Source: Parvularculales bacterium (lineage in GTDB: Bacteria; Pseudomonadota; Alphaproteobacteria; JAPOUT01; JBAJNM01). Taken from it: DNA of 34,322 nucleotides. The stretch covers positions 1-34,322 of the forward strand of contig JBAJNM010000017.1 of the NCBI GenBank assembly GCA_036881865.1, given 5' to 3'. The translations under genes and the position numbers were made by a program. This document shows positions 33,288 through 34,322 of this stretch, one piece after another (the first letter of the stretch is position 1; each line of letters starts with the position of its first letter). Below the pieces are notes generated by a model. The model made no database searches. It was not told where the DNA came from and saw nothing but the letters and a program-made list of their open reading frames with translations.

Positions 33288-34322
33288 CTAATAGTTCTCG
33301 CGCCAACTCACCCCAACACCAGCGCCAACCTCACTGCCTATATCAGCATCCAGTATTATGTTGGAGGTTACGTCAACTTCTACCGTCACTCCGCTGCCTC
33401 CACCATCTGTTCCCTGCTCTACGCCAACATACAAGTCGTCCGTAATATATTTGCCAACCGCCAAAGAGGACCCTTCATCATCTCGAGCCGAATCAAACCG
33501 CACTACATCAAGACCTAAATTGGTGCGCAAATCTCTGAGAAGACGATCCCCTGGTATCCGAAACCCCGATAATTGTGCCACAGAGAAGGCAAATTGTGCC
33601 GCTTGTCCCGGCGATAATTCTCCCTCACTCCGCCCAAACAAAATATGTGCGACAATCTCCTCTTCCGAATAAGGTGGCTCTGACGTCATAGAAAGCACCG
33701 GACTATACAACTTGCCGTAAAGAATAATTTTAGCGCTAATATCAGATGCATCATAGACGGCCTGCAAATCGATGGTAGGATCAATCTCCTGACCACCATC
33801 AAATGCAATTTTCCCCTGCGACAAATTGATAGTACGACCCGTAAGGTCAAGAACTCCTTCCGTAAGTGTAATATCACCTGCCAGTTTTATCTGATTCAAC
33901 GGCCCTGTCGCCTGCAAACTTCCTTCCCAAGAAGACTTAAGACCCCGACCGGATAGTTGAACAGGTGTCTTTGTACGCACAGTTACATTCGTCAATATGG
34001 GCATAGGACGCTCATCTACGATGGGGTCTTCTCCAACGGGAGCATTAATCTCCACATAAGGCACAAAATACAAAGATTCTGGTAATTCGCCAGGAATAAG
34101 AATGTCAGCCTTTGTTGTTTCCAACTCCCCGGCTATAACAAGGTTTTCACCCGGATTCCGATTGTTCAACCCCACCTCACCACTGATGGCAATAGATACT
34201 TCATCAAGGTTCACAACTCTGAAATCTTCAAATTGCAACGAACTCTGCACCAGAGGTAATAAAAACCGACTTACACTAATTTCCCCCCCACCCCGAAGAT
34301 GCCCCCCTAATCCATCCTCGGC
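33288..34322 (-). CDS. tamB: TamB family translocation/assembly module protein, C-terminal part
   Basis: TamB is a large periplasmic beta-groove protein, anchored in the inner membrane, that partners the outer-membrane protein TamA in protein export or lipid transport. The frame stays open to the window edge, so only the last 344 residues are visible; full proteins exceed 1,000. It shows the conserved C-terminal (DUF490) domain: repeated amphipathic beta strands, GVLDLTGRTINLSQGKIAFDG, the YSEEEIVAHILFGRS motif, and a final domain with DDLYVGVEQG and GVGVSWRENY. The GTG at 34250 is internal and not the start. tamA is expected beyond the window, further upstream on this strand. Confidence 0.93.
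   Translation of the reverse strand, partial: AEDGLGGHLRGGGEISVSRFLLPLVQSSLQFEDFRVVNLDEVSIAISGEVGLNNRNPGENLVIAGELETTKADILIPGELPESLYFVPYVEINAPVGEDPIVDERPMPILTNVTVRTKTPVQLSGRGLKSSWEGSLQATGPLNQIKLAGDITLTEGVLDLTGRTINLSQGKIAFDGGQEIDPTIDLQAVYDASDISAKIILYGKLYSPVLSMTSEPPYSEEEIVAHILFGRSEGELSPGQAAQFAFSVAQLSGFRIPGDRLLRDLRTNLGLDVVRFDSARDDEGSSLAVGKYITDDLYVGVEQGTDGGGSGVTVEVDVTSNIILDADIGSEVGAGVGVSWRENY

Overview
The window is a gene-dense stretch of chromosome from an alphaproteobacterium, probably a free-living aerobic heterotroph. The placement rests on several genes that are largely alphaproteobacterial: a DUF1013/TrcR regulator, the small aa3-type cytochrome oxidase subunit IV next to a three-gene pyridine nucleotide transhydrogenase, COQ9, DUF1244 and DUF1036. 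No genus can be named from the sequence alone. There is no sign of an integrated phage, insertion sequence, CRISPR array or plasmid functions.

Layout. Bases 1-5360 (+) hold a central-carbon run: the 3' part of gap, then pgk, class I fba, a ThiE-like protein, efp, a degenerate inositol-monophosphatase-like protein and a DUF465 protein. Bases 5372-6370 (-) carry trcR and rpmE. Bases 6551-11836 (+) carry an ABC exporter, a membrane-anchored paraoxonase-like enzyme, purE-purK (purK has a frameshift near its 3' end) and a mug-type DNA glycosylase. COQ9 (-) and rpsU (+) diverge at about 12.5 kb. From 18746 down to 13009 (-) runs a co-directional series: N-formylglutamate amidohydrolase, DUF1244, a PaaI-like thioesterase, an alpha/beta hydrolase, cytochrome oxidase subunit IV, pntAA, pntAB, pntB. 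DUF1036 and pyk (+) diverge from it.

Bases 20798-24642 hold rpmJ and an MFS transporter (-), a three-helix membrane protein and a TauD-type dioxygenase (+), and an amidohydrolase (-). A tRNA-Val(GAC) gene follows, with 333 bases without a convincing gene behind it. The last 9 kb hold DoxX (-), a second N-formylglutamate amidohydrolase, an FMN glutamate-synthase-domain protein, a HisN-like phosphatase, two tandem biotin-dependent carboxyltransferases, an Hsp20 gene with a sigma-32-like promoter and a candidate ROSE-type RNA thermometer, a strong terminator, and the 3' end of tamB (-).

How the genes relate. gap, pgk, fba and pyk supply lower glycolysis/gluconeogenesis. purE and purK act together on AIR in purine synthesis. 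The pnt genes balance NADH and NADPH against the proton gradient. COQ9 and oxidase subunit IV point to ubiquinone-based aerobic respiration. The tandem carboxyltransferases imply acyl-CoA carboxylation, with the biotin carboxylase encoded elsewhere. I found no convincing new multi-gene system. The observations most worth following are the purK frameshift, the hsp20 leader, the metal-site loss in the IMPase-like protein, the carboxyltransferase pair and the structured intergenic region behind tRNA-Val.
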